Below are positions 53,985 to 63,104 of a stretch of 64,000 nucleotides of DNA, piece by piece. Origin of the DNA: Paraburkholderia flava (lineage in GTDB: Bacteria; Pseudomonadota; Gammaproteobacteria; Burkholderiales; Burkholderiaceae). The notes under the pieces are model-generated. The model was not told the origin of the DNA. It saw nothing but the letters and a program-made list of their open reading frames with translations, and ran no database searches. Positions within the stretch are counted from its first letter, which is position 1; every line of letters starts with the position of its first letter. Made by a program: the position numbers and the translations under genes. The stretch covers positions 744,001 through 808,000 of the forward strand of contig NZ_SMRO01000002.1 in NCBI RefSeq assembly GCF_004359985.1. The letters are read 5' to 3'.

Positions 53985-54164
53985 ATGGCAGTTCAACAGA
54001 ACAAGAAGTCGCCGTCGAAGCGCGGTATGCACCGTTCGCACGATTTCCTCAACGCAGCGCCGCTGGCCGTTGAGCCGAGCACCGGTGAAGTGCATCTGCG
54101 CCACCATGTCAGCCCGAATGGCTACTATCGCGGCAAGAAAGTCGTCAAGACGAAGAACGACTAA
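53985..54164 (+). CDS. rpmF: 50S ribosomal protein L32
   Basis: This 59-residue protein begins [20 protein letters not shown], the canonical L32 start, and has [14 protein letters not shown] near its end. It has no CXXC zinc pair and is therefore the zinc-independent form. CAGGAG-like bases precede the ATG at 53985. Confidence 0.97.
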   Translation: MAVQQNKKSPSKRGMHRSHDFLNAAPLAVEPSTGEVHLRHHVSPNGYYRGKKVVKTKND

Positions 54165-54241
54165 TCGCTTGACTGCGTTTCGCCCCAAGGCGTTTCGCGT
54201 GGCGATCAGCTCGCTTGACATTTTCCCGGTTCGGCAAAAAG

Positions 54242-54265
54242 GCGGCATTCACCTGCCGCTTTTTT
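54242..54265 (+). terminator. Terminator/attenuator between rpmF and plsX
   Basis: GCGGCA (54242-54247) pairs with TGCCGC (54254-54259), followed by six T. It lies only 23 bases before the plsX start, so it probably trims the high rpmF message level before the fatty-acid genes. Confidence 0.8.
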
Positions 54266-54288
54266 GTGTCTGAAATTTGTCGCTCTCC

Positions 54289-55407
54289 ATGACCGTAAAG
54301 CTCACGATAGATTGCATGGGAGGCGACCACGGGCCGTCCGTGACCGTTCCCGCTGCCGTCAAGTTCGTCCGTTCGCATCCCGATGCGCACCTGCTGCTCG
54401 TCGGTATCGAGACCGCGATTCGCGCGCAGCTGAAAAAAGCGAAGGCGCTGGACGAACCCGCGCTGACCGTTGTCCCCGCGTCCGAAGTCGTCGCGATGGA
54501 CGACCCGGTCGAAGTCGCGCTGCGCAAGAAGAAAGACTCGTCGATGCGCGTTGCGCTGAACCGGGTCAAGGAAGACGAAGCACAAGCCTGCATTTCCGCC
54601 GGCAACACCGGCGCGCTGATGGCGGTTTCCCGCTATGTGCTCAAGACGCTGCCTAGCATCGAACGCCCGGCCATCGCGTTTGCTCTGCCCAATCCCACTG
54701 GCTACACGATGATGCTCGACCTCGGCGCCAACGTCGATTGCGAGCCGCAGCATCTATTGCAGTTCGCGGAGATGGGGCACGCGCTCGTGTCGGCGCTCGA
54801 AGGCAAGGAGCGTCCCACGATCGGCCTGCTCAACATCGGCGAAGAAGTCATCAAGGGCAACGAAACGATCAAGCGCGCGGGCGAACTGCTGCGCGCGAGC
54901 ACGCTGAATTTCCGCGGCAACGTCGAAGGCAACGACATCTACAAAGGCACCACCGATGTCATCGTCTGCGACGGCTTCGTCGGCAATGTCGCGCTGAAAA
55001 CATCGGAAGGCCTCGCGCAGATGCTCTCCGACATCATCAAGGAAGAGTTCGGCCGTTCGTGGCTCACGAAGCTGATGGCCGTGCTCGCGTTGCCTGTGTT
55101 GCTGCGTTTCAAGAAGCGCGTCGACCATCGTCAGTACAACGGCGCAGCGCTGCTCGGCCTGCGCGGACTCGTCATCAAAAGCCACGGTTCGGCCGATGCC
55201 TACGCGTTTGAGTGGGCTATCAAACGCGGGTATGATGCCGTCAAAAACGGCGTGCTGGAACGCCTCGCGCGAGCCATGGAAGAGAATGCAAGTTCTCTTG
55301 AACGGGCCGCGCGCGACGCAGGCGGCGGCGCGGGTGATATAAGCCCCGCAAGCCCGGTTGCCGGCCAGTCAGCCGAGCCCTACGCTGCGTTACCCTCGAA
55401 GGCATAA
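54289..55407 (+). CDS. plsX: Phosphate acyltransferase PlsX
   Basis: PlsX makes acyl-phosphate from acyl-ACP for phospholipid synthesis. The 372-residue protein opens with [20 protein letters not shown] and has [16 protein letters not shown] and [20 protein letters not shown]. The ATG at 54289 has no good ribosome site; an in-frame TTG four codons earlier is an alternative. A one-base overlap (TAATG) couples it to fabH. Confidence 0.96.
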   Translation: MTVKLTIDCMGGDHGPSVTVPAAVKFVRSHPDAHLLLVGIETAIRAQLKKAKALDEPALTVVPASEVVAMDDPVEVALRKKKDSSMRVALNRVKEDEAQACISAGNTGALMAVSRYVLKTLPSIERPAIAFALPNPTGYTMMLDLGANVDCEPQHLLQFAEMGHALVSALEGKERPTIGLLNIGEEVIKGNETIKRAGELLRASTLNFRGNVEGNDIYKGTTDVIVCDGFVGNVALKTSEGLAQMLSDIIKEEFGRSWLTKLMAVLALPVLLRFKKRVDHRQYNGAALLGLRGLVIKSHGSADAYAFEWAIKRGYDAVKNGVLERLARAMEENASSLERAARDAGGGAGDISPASPVAGQSAEPYAALPSKA

Positions 55408-56393
55408 TGGCTCAAACCTTATATTCCCGCGTGCTGGGCACCGGCAGCTATCTGCCGCCCGGACGCGTCACCAACCAGGAACTGGCCGACCGTCTCGCGA
55501 AGCAGGGTGTCGAGACGAGCGACGAATGGATCGTTGCGCGCACGGGCATTCATGCGCGTCATTTCGCCGAACCTGACGTCACGACCAGCGACCTCGCGTT
55601 GATCGCCGCACAGCGCGCGATCGAAGCGGCCGATATCGATCCGCAGTCCATCGATCTGATCATCGTCGCGACGTCCACGCCCGACTTCGTCTTTCCTAGT
55701 ACCGCGTGCCTGCTGCAGAACAAGCTGGGTATCCGCAACAACGGCGCGGCGTTCGACGTGCAGGCCGTCTGTTCCGGTTTCGCGTACGCGGTCGCGACGG
55801 CCGACAGCTTCATCCGCAGCGGACAGCATCGTACGGCGCTGGTCATCGGCGCGGAGACGTTCTCACGCATTCTCGATTTCAACGACCGCACGACGTGCGT
55901 GCTGTTCGGCGACGGCGCAGGCGCAGTCATCCTGTCTGCATCGGATGAACCCGGTGTATTGGCTAGCGCGCTGCATGCGGACGGCCGTTACTCGAACATC
56001 CTGTGTACGCCGGGCAACGTGAACGGCGGTGTGGTTTCTGGCAGCGCGTTCCTGCACATGGACGGCCAGGCGGTGTTCAAGCTCGCGGTCAACGTGCTCG
56101 AAAAGGTCGCGCTCGAGGCGCTCGAAAAAGCGGGTCTGTCGTCCGACCAGATCGACTGGCTGATTCCGCATCAGGCCAACATCCGTATCATGCAGAGCAC
56201 CTGCCGCAAGCTGGGTCTGCCGCAGGAACGGATGGTCGTCACCGTCGGCGAGCATGGCAACACGTCGGCGGCTTCCATTCCGCTCGCGCTGGACGTCGCG
56301 GTGCGCGACGGCCGCATCAAGCGCGGTCATCACGTGATGATCGAAGGCGTCGGCGGCGGGTTCACATGGGGTGCGTCGGTCATCCGCATGTAA
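55407..56393 (+). CDS. fabH: 3-oxoacyl-ACP synthase III
   Basis: FabH starts fatty-acid synthesis by condensing acetyl-CoA with malonyl-ACP. In 328 residues the catalytic Cys is in [15 protein letters not shown] near residue 120, His in [11 protein letters not shown] near 255 and Asn in [15 protein letters not shown] near 285. The order plsX-fabH-fabD-fabG-acpP-fabF is the standard betaproteobacterial operon. Confidence 0.97.
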   Translation: MAQTLYSRVLGTGSYLPPGRVTNQELADRLAKQGVETSDEWIVARTGIHARHFAEPDVTTSDLALIAAQRAIEAADIDPQSIDLIIVATSTPDFVFPSTACLLQNKLGIRNNGAAFDVQAVCSGFAYAVATADSFIRSGQHRTALVIGAETFSRILDFNDRTTCVLFGDGAGAVILSASDEPGVLASALHADGRYSNILCTPGNVNGGVVSGSAFLHMDGQAVFKLAVNVLEKVALEALEKAGLSSDQIDWLIPHQANIRIMQSTCRKLGLPQERMVVTVGEHGNTSAASIPLALDVAVRDGRIKRGHHVMIEGVGGGFTWGASVIRM

Positions 56394-56491
56394 GTGCCGC
56401 TTGCCGGCACGCGCCGGCTCAGCCGGTACATGACCGTGCGCATGCAACACAGGTGCGCCGCGTCATCTGATCAAATCCATCTGGGGACGAT

Positions 56492-57424
56492 ATGAAATTT
56501 GCGTTCGTTTTTCCGGGGCAGGGCTCGCAGTCGGTCGGCATGCTTAACGCGTTTGCCGATCACGCTGTCGTGCGTGAGACCGTCCAGGAAGCATCCGATG
56601 CGCTCGGGCAGGATCTCGGCAAACTGATCGCCGAAGGCCCGGCCGAGGATCTCAACCTCACCACCAATACGCAACCCGTGATGCTGACCGCCGCCTATGC
56701 GATCTATCGCGCGTGGCAAAAGGCTGGTGGCCCGGCGCCGTCGATCGTCGCGGGCCATAGCCTCGGCGAATATACGGCGCTCGTCGCGTCCGGCGCGCTC
56801 GCATTCCGCGATGCTGTGCCGCTCGTGCGCTTTCGCGCGCAGGCGATGCAAAGCGCAGTGCCGGTCGGCGAAGGCGGTATGGCGGCGATCCTCGGTCTCG
56901 ATGACGACACCGTGCGTGCGGTGTGCAGCGAAGCGTCGTCGGCCGGCGTCGTCGAGGCGGTGAATTTCAATGCGCCCGCGCAGGTCGTGATCGCGGGCAG
57001 CAAGGCCGCGGTCGAAAAAGCCTGCGAGATCGCGAAGGCGAAGGGCGCAAAGCGCGCACTGCCGTTGCCGGTGTCGGCACCGTTCCACTCGTCGCTGCTC
57101 AAGCCCGCATCGGATCAGTTGCGCGCGTATCTCGCGAACGTCGACATGCAGGTGCCGTCCATTCCGGTCATCAACAACGTCGACGTCGCGATCGTCAACG
57201 AACCGGCTGCGATCAAGGATGCGCTGGTGCGTCAGGCGGCCGGCGCGGTGCGCTGGGTCGAATGCGTACAGGCCATCGCGCGCGATGGCGTGACGCACGT
57301 TATCGAGTGCGGACCGGGCAAGGTACTCAACGGTCTCACGAAGCGGATCGACGGCACGCTCGTCGGTGCATCGGTGTTCGACCCGGCTTCGCTCGACGAA
57401 ACGCTCAAGCTTGTGACTGCGTGA
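56492..57424 (+). CDS. fabD: Malonyl-CoA:ACP transacylase
   Basis: FabD loads malonate onto ACP. The 310-residue protein begins MKFAFVFPGQGSQSVGML and has the nucleophile motif IVAGHSLGEYTALVASGAL near residue 92 and the His in PVSAPFHSSLLKPA near 202. A 98-base gap separates it from fabH. Confidence 0.97.
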   Translation: MKFAFVFPGQGSQSVGMLNAFADHAVVRETVQEASDALGQDLGKLIAEGPAEDLNLTTNTQPVMLTAAYAIYRAWQKAGGPAPSIVAGHSLGEYTALVASGALAFRDAVPLVRFRAQAMQSAVPVGEGGMAAILGLDDDTVRAVCSEASSAGVVEAVNFNAPAQVVIAGSKAAVEKACEIAKAKGAKRALPLPVSAPFHSSLLKPASDQLRAYLANVDMQVPSIPVINNVDVAIVNEPAAIKDALVRQAAGAVRWVECVQAIARDGVTHVIECGPGKVLNGLTKRIDGTLVGASVFDPASLDETLKLVTA

Positions 57425-57517
57425 TTGTGGGTACCTGAGCGCGCCATCGGCGCTGCTCTCCACGCATAGCAACACTTCGACTCAATCGGCCCGTATGCGG
57501 GCCCTCCGGACTCAACG

Positions 57518-58264
57518 ATGGAAAAGACTCTCGACAAACAGATCGCGATCGTGACGGGCGCGTCGCGCGGCATCGGCCGTGCGATCGCGAGTGAACTGGC
57601 GCGCCAGGGCGCGACCGTGATCGGCACCGCCACCAGCGAAAGCGGCGCAGCCGCGATTACCGAAGCGTTCAATGCGCAGGGCGTGACGGGCCGCGGTGCG
57701 GTGCTGAACGTGAACGACGCAGCCGCAGTGGAAGCGTTGATCGATTCGACTGTCAAGGAGTTCGGTTCGCTCGGCATCCTCGTGAACAACGCGGGCATCA
57801 CGCAGGATCAGCTCGCAATGCGCATGAAGGACGACGACTGGGACGCCGTGATCGACACGAACATGAAGGCCGTATTCCGTCTGTCGCGCGCAGTGCTGCG
57901 TCCGATGATGAAAGCGCGCGGCGGCCGCATCATCAACATCACGTCGGTGGTCGGTTCGACGGGCAACCCGGGCCAGGCCAACTACGCGGCGGCGAAGGCC
58001 GGTGTGGCCGGCATGACGCGTGCGCTTGCGCGCGAGATCGGCAGCCGCGGCATTACCGTGAACTGCGTCGCGCCGGGCTTCATCGATACCGACATGACGA
58101 AGGTGCTGTCCGAAGAGCAACACGCCGCGCTGAAAACGCAGATTCCGCTGGGCCGTCTCGGCAGCCCGGAAGACATCGCGCATGCGGTGGCGTTCCTCGC
58201 TTCGCCGCAGGCCGGCTATATCACCGGGACGACGTTGCATGTGAACGGCGGGATGTACATGTAG
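57518..58264 (+). CDS. fabG: 3-oxoacyl-ACP reductase
   Basis: This NADPH-dependent reductase is a short-chain dehydrogenase of 248 residues. The coenzyme motif TGASRGIGRAIASELARQGA is near residue 13, LVNNAGITQDQLAMRM near 88, and catalytic Ser, Tyr and Lys are in NITSVVGSTGNPGQANYAAAK (split near residues 140-160). It reduces 3-oxoacyl-ACP in each elongation cycle. Confidence 0.97.
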   Translation: MEKTLDKQIAIVTGASRGIGRAIASELARQGATVIGTATSESGAAAITEAFNAQGVTGRGAVLNVNDAAAVEALIDSTVKEFGSLGILVNNAGITQDQLAMRMKDDDWDAVIDTNMKAVFRLSRAVLRPMMKARGGRIINITSVVGSTGNPGQANYAAAKAGVAGMTRALAREIGSRGITVNCVAPGFIDTDMTKVLSEEQHAALKTQIPLGRLGSPEDIAHAVAFLASPQAGYITGTTLHVNGGMYM

Positions 58265-58416
58265 TAACGGGATTCGGTTACTATCCGCGCCTTGATGCCG
58301 GTTGTTCTGGCATCGCGCGGATGCCTTGACAGGAACCGTGCGCCGCTTTTCTGGCAGGGCAAACCTGATAAAATGCGCGCACCTGTATTTTTGAACTTCT
58401 TTCCCTTGGAGGGGTA

Positions 58417-58656
58417 ATGGACAATATCGAACAGCGCGTCAAGAAGATCGTCGCGGAACAACTGGGTGTTGCAGAAGGCGAGATCAAGAACGAAGCCTCG
58501 TTCGTGAACGACCTCGGCGCTGACTCGCTGGACACGGTTGAACTCGTGATGGCCCTCGAAGACGAATTCGGCATGGAAATTCCGGATGAAGAAGCTGAGA
58601 AGATCACGACCGTTCAGCAAGCGATCGACTACGCTCGCGCAAACGTCAAGGCCTAA
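58417..58656 (+). CDS. acpP: Acyl carrier protein
   Basis: This 79-residue acidic protein carries the phosphopantetheine Ser in [20 protein letters not shown] (Ser38). GGAGG lies before the ATG. A separate 152-base gap from fabG may hold an additional promoter, as acpP is needed in large amount. Confidence 0.98.
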   Translation: MDNIEQRVKKIVAEQLGVAEGEIKNEASFVNDLGADSLDTVELVMALEDEFGMEIPDEEAEKITTVQQAIDYARANVKA

Positions 58657-58805
58657 GGCCATTCGCGCCTGCCTGCCCGCCGTGGCGGTCGTCCGCCAGA
58701 CGAGTTGCGTCATCGTGCCGGTATCGGCCGGGGCGGCGCAGCACATTGCGCAGCGGTTTGCGTACATGCAGAGCCGGTTGCAGGCGCAGCCACCAGGTTA
58801 AAACA

Positions 58806-58853
58806 GCCACAGGGCACACAGGGCAGGTTCCTGTGGCCGCTGTGGCTTTTTGC
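58806..58853 (+). terminator. Two-stem hairpin with T tail between acpP and fabF
   Basis: AGCCACAG (58806-58813) pairs with CTGTGGCT (58841-58848), with an inner CACAGG/CCTGTG stem, followed by TTTTTGCTTTT. It fits a terminator or attenuator that keeps acpP above fabF. Confidence 0.8.
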
Positions 58854-58882
58854 TTTTGTCACCCTATGGAAAAGAGGTTACC

Positions 58883-60121
58883 GTGAGCCGTCGTCGTGTT
58901 GTTGTTACAGGCCTTGGGCTGATCTCGCCTGTTGGCAATACTGTTGCCGACGGCTGGGCCAATCTGGTCGCCGGCAAATCAGGCATCGCCAATATCACGA
59001 AATTCGATGCGTCGAATTTCTCGACCCGCTTCGCCGGCGAGGTGAAGGGTTTCAACATCGAGGAATACATTCCCGCGAAGGAAGCGCGCCATATGGATAC
59101 GTTCATCCATTACGGCGTGGCGGCCGGCATCCAGGCGATGCGCGACTGCGGCCTCGAAGTTACTGAAGAAAACGCGGAGCGTATCGGCGTCGTGGTCGGC
59201 TCGGGTATCGGCGGTCTGCCGATGATCGAAGTCACGCAGACCGAACTGCTCAATCGCGGTCCGCGCCGGATCTCGCCGTTCTTCGTGCCGGCATCGATCA
59301 TCAACATGATCTCCGGCCATCTGTCGATCAAGTTCGGCATCAAGGGCCCGAATCTCGCGATCGTGACTGCGTGTACCACCGGTCTGCATTGCATCGGCGA
59401 AGCCTCGCGGCTGATCGAGTACGGCGACGCCGACGTGATGATCGCCGGCGGCGCGGAATCGACCGTGTCGCCGCTCGGCATCGGCGGCTTTGCGGCGGCG
59501 CGTGCGCTGTCGCAGCGTAACGACGATCCGGCGACGGCGAGCCGTCCGTGGGACAAGGATCGCGATGGCTTCGTGCTGGGCGAGGGCGCCGGCGTGATGG
59601 TGCTCGAAGAGTACGAACACGCGAAGGCGCGCGGCGCGAAGATCTACGCGGAGGTCAGCGGCTATGGGATGAGCGGCGACGCGTATCACATGACCGCGCC
59701 GGTCGAAGACGGCGACGGCGCACGTCGCTGCATGCTGGCCGCGCTGAAGAACGCGCGCGTCAACACGGACGAGGTCAACTACCTGAACGCGCACGGTACA
59801 TCGACGCCGCTCGGCGATCTGGCGGAAACGATCGGCATCAAGCGCGCATTCGGCGACCAGGCGAAGAGCATGGTCGTGAATTCGACGAAGTCGATGACGG
59901 GCCACCTGCTCGGCGGCGCCGGCGGTCTCGAGTCGGTGTTCACGGTGCTGGCCGTGCATCACCAGATCTCTCCGCCGACGATCAACATCTTCAACCAGGA
60001 CCCCGAGTGCGATCTTGACTACTGCGCGAACACTGCACGGGAAATGAAGATCGACGTCGCGCTAAAGAACTCGTTCGGGTTCGGCGGCACGAACGGCACG
60101 CTGGTCTTCAAGCGCGCCTGA
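58883..60121 (+). CDS. fabF: 3-oxoacyl-ACP synthase II
   Basis: FabF elongates acyl-ACP chains. The 412-residue protein has the catalytic Cys in [20 protein letters not shown] near residue 165 and two His motifs ([11 protein letters not shown] and [15 protein letters not shown]). The start is a GTG at 58883 with AGAGG upstream; the frame opens 11 codons earlier. Confidence 0.97.
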   Translation: MSRRRVVVTGLGLISPVGNTVADGWANLVAGKSGIANITKFDASNFSTRFAGEVKGFNIEEYIPAKEARHMDTFIHYGVAAGIQAMRDCGLEVTEENAERIGVVVGSGIGGLPMIEVTQTELLNRGPRRISPFFVPASIINMISGHLSIKFGIKGPNLAIVTACTTGLHCIGEASRLIEYGDADVMIAGGAESTVSPLGIGGFAAARALSQRNDDPATASRPWDKDRDGFVLGEGAGVMVLEEYEHAKARGAKIYAEVSGYGMSGDAYHMTAPVEDGDGARRCMLAALKNARVNTDEVNYLNAHGTSTPLGDLAETIGIKRAFGDQAKSMVVNSTKSMTGHLLGGAGGLESVFTVLAVHHQISPPTINIFNQDPECDLDYCANTAREMKIDVALKNSFGFGGTNGTLVFKRA

Positions 60122-60136
60122 TGCGCGTGTGACCGC

Positions 60137-60643
60137 TTGAACTGCTCGACGCCGCAGCCCGCGCCGGTTCATCCGGCGTCCTTTCCCGGATCTTCCGGAT
60201 CGCCACCTTCCGACGGACGGCCGCAGACCATTGTGCTGCGGCCGTCCGCGTGGCTGCGCGGTGCGGTCGGTCTGTTCGTCCCGCTCGCGGCGGCGGCGGT
60301 ATTTGCGGCGCTGGCGCCGCGCATCGGCGGATGGCAGGCGGTTCCGGCGGCTTGCGCAGTCTTGGCTGGTCTCGCGCTGTGGGCGATCAGGCTGGATCGG
60401 GCCGCGCCGGGCACGCTCAAAATCGGGCCGGATGTTTTGACGGTCCGGGATCGCCGGGGGACACTGCTTTGCCAGGGCCGTATCGCCGGATGCTCGCAAT
60501 GGAGCGGCTGGCTTCTGATGCTCTCGCTCGTCGCCGACGACGGCCGCTCGCGACCGTTGCTGCTGGCGGCCGATGCATTGTCCGCGGATGCCCGTCGTGA
60601 ACTGGCGGTGCTCGGCCGGCGCGGCGCGCACGGCGGACTGTAA
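60137..60643 (+). CDS. Unknown protein with two membrane helices, YgfX-like
   Basis: This protein of up to 168 residues has two hydrophobic segments near residues 45-85 (LRGAVGLFVPLAAAAVFAAL and VPAACAVLAGLALWAI). A soluble beta-rich tail follows (LTVRDRRGTLLCQGRIAGCS, LLLAADALSADARRELAVLG). The layout resembles YgfX-type small membrane proteins. The first part (STPQPAPVHPASFPGSSGS) is disordered and the opening codon is TTG, so the true start is uncertain. It stands between fabF and rpoE, as in other Burkholderiales. Confidence 0.75.
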   Translation: MNCSTPQPAPVHPASFPGSSGSPPSDGRPQTIVLRPSAWLRGAVGLFVPLAAAAVFAALAPRIGGWQAVPAACAVLAGLALWAIRLDRAAPGTLKIGPDVLTVRDRRGTLLCQGRIAGCSQWSGWLLMLSLVADDGRSRPLLLAADALSADARRELAVLGRRGAHGGL

Positions 60644-60741
60644 CCGACGTAACCGCGCTGTTACCGGGCTGCGTGACGTGTCGGCGGGAACGCTACAATG
60701 GTGCCCCGCTATGCAGCCCCACTCGTTATCGGACTTATCAG

Positions 60742-61341
60742 GTGAGCGAAAAAGAAATTGATCAGGTGCTGGTCGAGCGCGTCCAGAAGGGCGACAAGGC
60801 CGCTTTCGAGCTTCTGGTCGCCAAATACCACCGCAAGATCCTTCGGCTGATTTCGCGCCTCGTGCGCGATCCCGCCGAGGTCGAAGACGTGGCCCAGGAC
60901 GCCTTCATCAAGGCGTACCGGGCATTGCCGCAGTTCCGCGGGGAGTCGGCGTTCTATACGTGGTTGTACCGGATTGCGGTCAACACGGCAAAGAACTACC
61001 TTGCGACGCAGGGTCGGCGGGCACCGACGTCGACTGAAGCAGATGCCGAGGAAGCTGAAACTTTCTCGGATGCGGACCAACTAAGGGATATCAACACGCC
61101 TGAGTCGATGTTGATGAGCAAGCAGATCGCTGAGACGGTCAATGCTGCGATGGCGGTTTTACCGGAAGAGTTGCGTACCGCCATTACTCTTCGTGAAATT
61201 GAGGGTTTGAGCTACGAAGAAATCGCCGAAATGATGGGTTGCCCGATCGGGACCGTCAGATCGCGAATTTTTCGCGCTCGCGAAGCCATTGCGGCAAAAT
61301 TGCGTCCGCTGCTGGACACACCCGAAGGGAAACGCTGGTAA
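60742..61341 (+). CDS. rpoE: RNA polymerase sigma factor RpoE (AlgU-type)
   Basis: This 199-residue extracytoplasmic-function sigma factor directs the envelope-stress response. Region 2 (AKYHRKILRLISRLVRDPAE, VAQDAFIKAYRALPQFRGES) and region 4 (LPEELRTAITLREIEGLSYE, MGCPIGTVRSRIFRAREAI) are clear. The start is a GTG at 60742, giving the family N-terminus SEKEIDQVLVERVQ. It is followed by its anti-sigma factor genes and degP. Confidence 0.96.
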   Translation: MSEKEIDQVLVERVQKGDKAAFELLVAKYHRKILRLISRLVRDPAEVEDVAQDAFIKAYRALPQFRGESAFYTWLYRIAVNTAKNYLATQGRRAPTSTEADAEEAETFSDADQLRDINTPESMLMSKQIAETVNAAMAVLPEELRTAITLREIEGLSYEEIAEMMGCPIGTVRSRIFRAREAIAAKLRPLLDTPEGKRW

Positions 61342-61421
61342 GCCGGCAATCTCTCGGGGCAGGACGCGATTTCCAGGGTTAGGTGGTGTCACTACGGGGT
61401 GTCAGTAAGATGGGGAGCATC

Positions 61422-62036
61422 ATGGGGTCGGTCTCGGTGCAATCGCAAGCCAGCTCGCGAGGCGAGCGTCTGTCCGCTTTTGTCGACGGCGAATTGTTCG
61501 GCGACGAGCATCTGAACAAGCTGTTTTCTGATCTGGGTCACGAAGATCGTGCCGCGTGGTCGTGCTATCACCTGATCGGCGATGCACTGCGGTCCGACGA
61601 TCTGGCCGTGAAGCCGGCGACGAGCAGCGCATTTCTCAGCAATTTCGCCACGCGTCTCGACAGCGAGCCGCATCTGCTCGCGCCTGCCGCGATGCCGGTT
61701 GCGCGTCGTCTGCTCGCGCTGCGTCGACGTGTCGTGCCCGCGTTCGCAGTTGCGGCCGCAGCGGCAACGCTGACGTGGATCGTCGTGCCGCAACTGCAAG
61801 GCGGGGTGCCCGGCGCGCAGGTCGCATCGGTGTCGACTCACGCTGACTCGGTACAGCGCGTGGCAATGGCCTCGGTGCCGGCCGCGACGGTGCAACCGGT
61901 CGCGCAGGATGCGAACATCATTCGCGACGCCCGTCTGGACCAGTATCTGGAAGCCCATCAACAATTCGCTCAACAGCCCGTCATGGCCGATACGACGCCG
62001 CTGATCCGCGCTGCGGTGACCACGCAAGGCCAATAG
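61422..62036 (+). CDS. rseA: Anti-sigma factor RseA/MucA
   Basis: This 204-residue inner-membrane protein holds RpoE inactive. The cytoplasmic sigma-binding part is GERLSAFVDGELFGDEHLNK with WSCYHLIGDALRSDDL, and one membrane helix (VPAFAVAAAAATLTWIVVP) lies near residue 110. GGGGAG precedes the ATG at 61422; earlier ATG codons lack such a site. Confidence 0.93.
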   Translation: MGSVSVQSQASSRGERLSAFVDGELFGDEHLNKLFSDLGHEDRAAWSCYHLIGDALRSDDLAVKPATSSAFLSNFATRLDSEPHLLAPAAMPVARRLLALRRRVVPAFAVAAAAATLTWIVVPQLQGGVPGAQVASVSTHADSVQRVAMASVPAATVQPVAQDANIIRDARLDQYLEAHQQFAQQPVMADTTPLIRAAVTTQGQ

Positions 62037-62040
62037 TCTG

Positions 62041-63084
62041 ATGCAGACGCTGCGGTTGAATAAAACGACGATCTGGGGGCGGCTGCCGGCATATCTGTTC
62101 TGTGCAGCCGTGTTGTTATCCGCGACACCGCGCGTCTTTGCGCAATCCGACGATCCGCTCGTCGTGCATCGCACGGCGGCGGAGCTACTTGGCCGGATCC
62201 ACGAAGCTGCCCAGCAGCAGAACTACGAAGGCGCGTTCGTCTATCAGCGCGGCGCGTTCGTGCAGTCGTCGCGCATCGCTCATTACACGACGCGTAACGA
62301 CGGCGAATTCGAGCAGCTCGAGAGCCTCGACGGCAAGCCGCGCAAGATGCTGCGGCATAACGACGACCTGTACACGTTCATCCCGGAACGGCATCTGTGC
62401 GTCGTCGAAAAACGGCAGAACAAGGATTCGTTCCCGGCGTTGCTCGCCGCGAGCAGCGATCAGGTGCTGGCTGTCTACGAACCGAAGCTGCTCGGCACCG
62501 ATCGGGTCGCGGGTATCGACAGCCAGGTGATCGAACTCGATCCGAAGGACGCGTTCCGCTTTGCCTACAAGCTGTGGGCCGATACGAAGACGGGTCTGCT
62601 GCTGCGTGCGCAGACGCTCGATCCGAGCGGTCAGGTGCTTGAGCAGCTGTCGTTCACGCAGATTCGCATCGGCGTGCCCGCCGACAAGACGGGCATCGCG
62701 AACGGCATCCGCAATCTGACTGGCTGGACCGTGGTGCATCCGCCGGTCGAACCGGTCGACATGGAAGCGCAGGGCTGGCAGATCGCTCCGACAGTGCCGG
62801 GCTTCCGCAAGATTCGTGAACTGCGCAGGCCGATGGCCGCGCGCGATGCCGGCGATCCCCCCATTCCCGTAGATCAGGCTGTATTCTCCGACGGTCTCGC
62901 CGCGATTTCGATTTTTGTCGAACCGGCCGAGAAGAACTCTCGCAAGGAAGGGGCAGGCAGCAGCGGGGCGACGCACGTGCTGGTCAAACGGCGCGGCGAT
63001 TTCTGGATCACTGTCCTCGGGGAAGTGCCCCAGACCACGTTGCAGCAATTTGCGTCTGCCATAGAATACAAAGCTCCCAAGTAA
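62041..63084 (+). CDS. rseB: RseB/MucB periplasmic regulator of sigma-E
   Basis: This 347-residue exported protein binds RseA and blocks its cleavage until mislocalised lipoproteins or LPS appear. A signal peptide ends near residue 33 (RVFAQS). The lipid-sensing domain has YEGAFVYQRGAFVQSSRIAH and the C-terminal domain ends HVLVKRRGDFWITVLGEVPQ. It begins 4 bases after rseA. Confidence 0.95.
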   Translation: MQTLRLNKTTIWGRLPAYLFCAAVLLSATPRVFAQSDDPLVVHRTAAELLGRIHEAAQQQNYEGAFVYQRGAFVQSSRIAHYTTRNDGEFEQLESLDGKPRKMLRHNDDLYTFIPERHLCVVEKRQNKDSFPALLAASSDQVLAVYEPKLLGTDRVAGIDSQVIELDPKDAFRFAYKLWADTKTGLLLRAQTLDPSGQVLEQLSFTQIRIGVPADKTGIANGIRNLTGWTVVHPPVEPVDMEAQGWQIAPTVPGFRKIRELRRPMAARDAGDPPIPVDQAVFSDGLAAISIFVEPAEKNSRKEGAGSSGATHVLVKRRGDFWITVLGEVPQTTLQQFASAIEYKAPK

Positions 63085-63104
63085 ATCCTTCGGCTCGCTA
63101 CGAT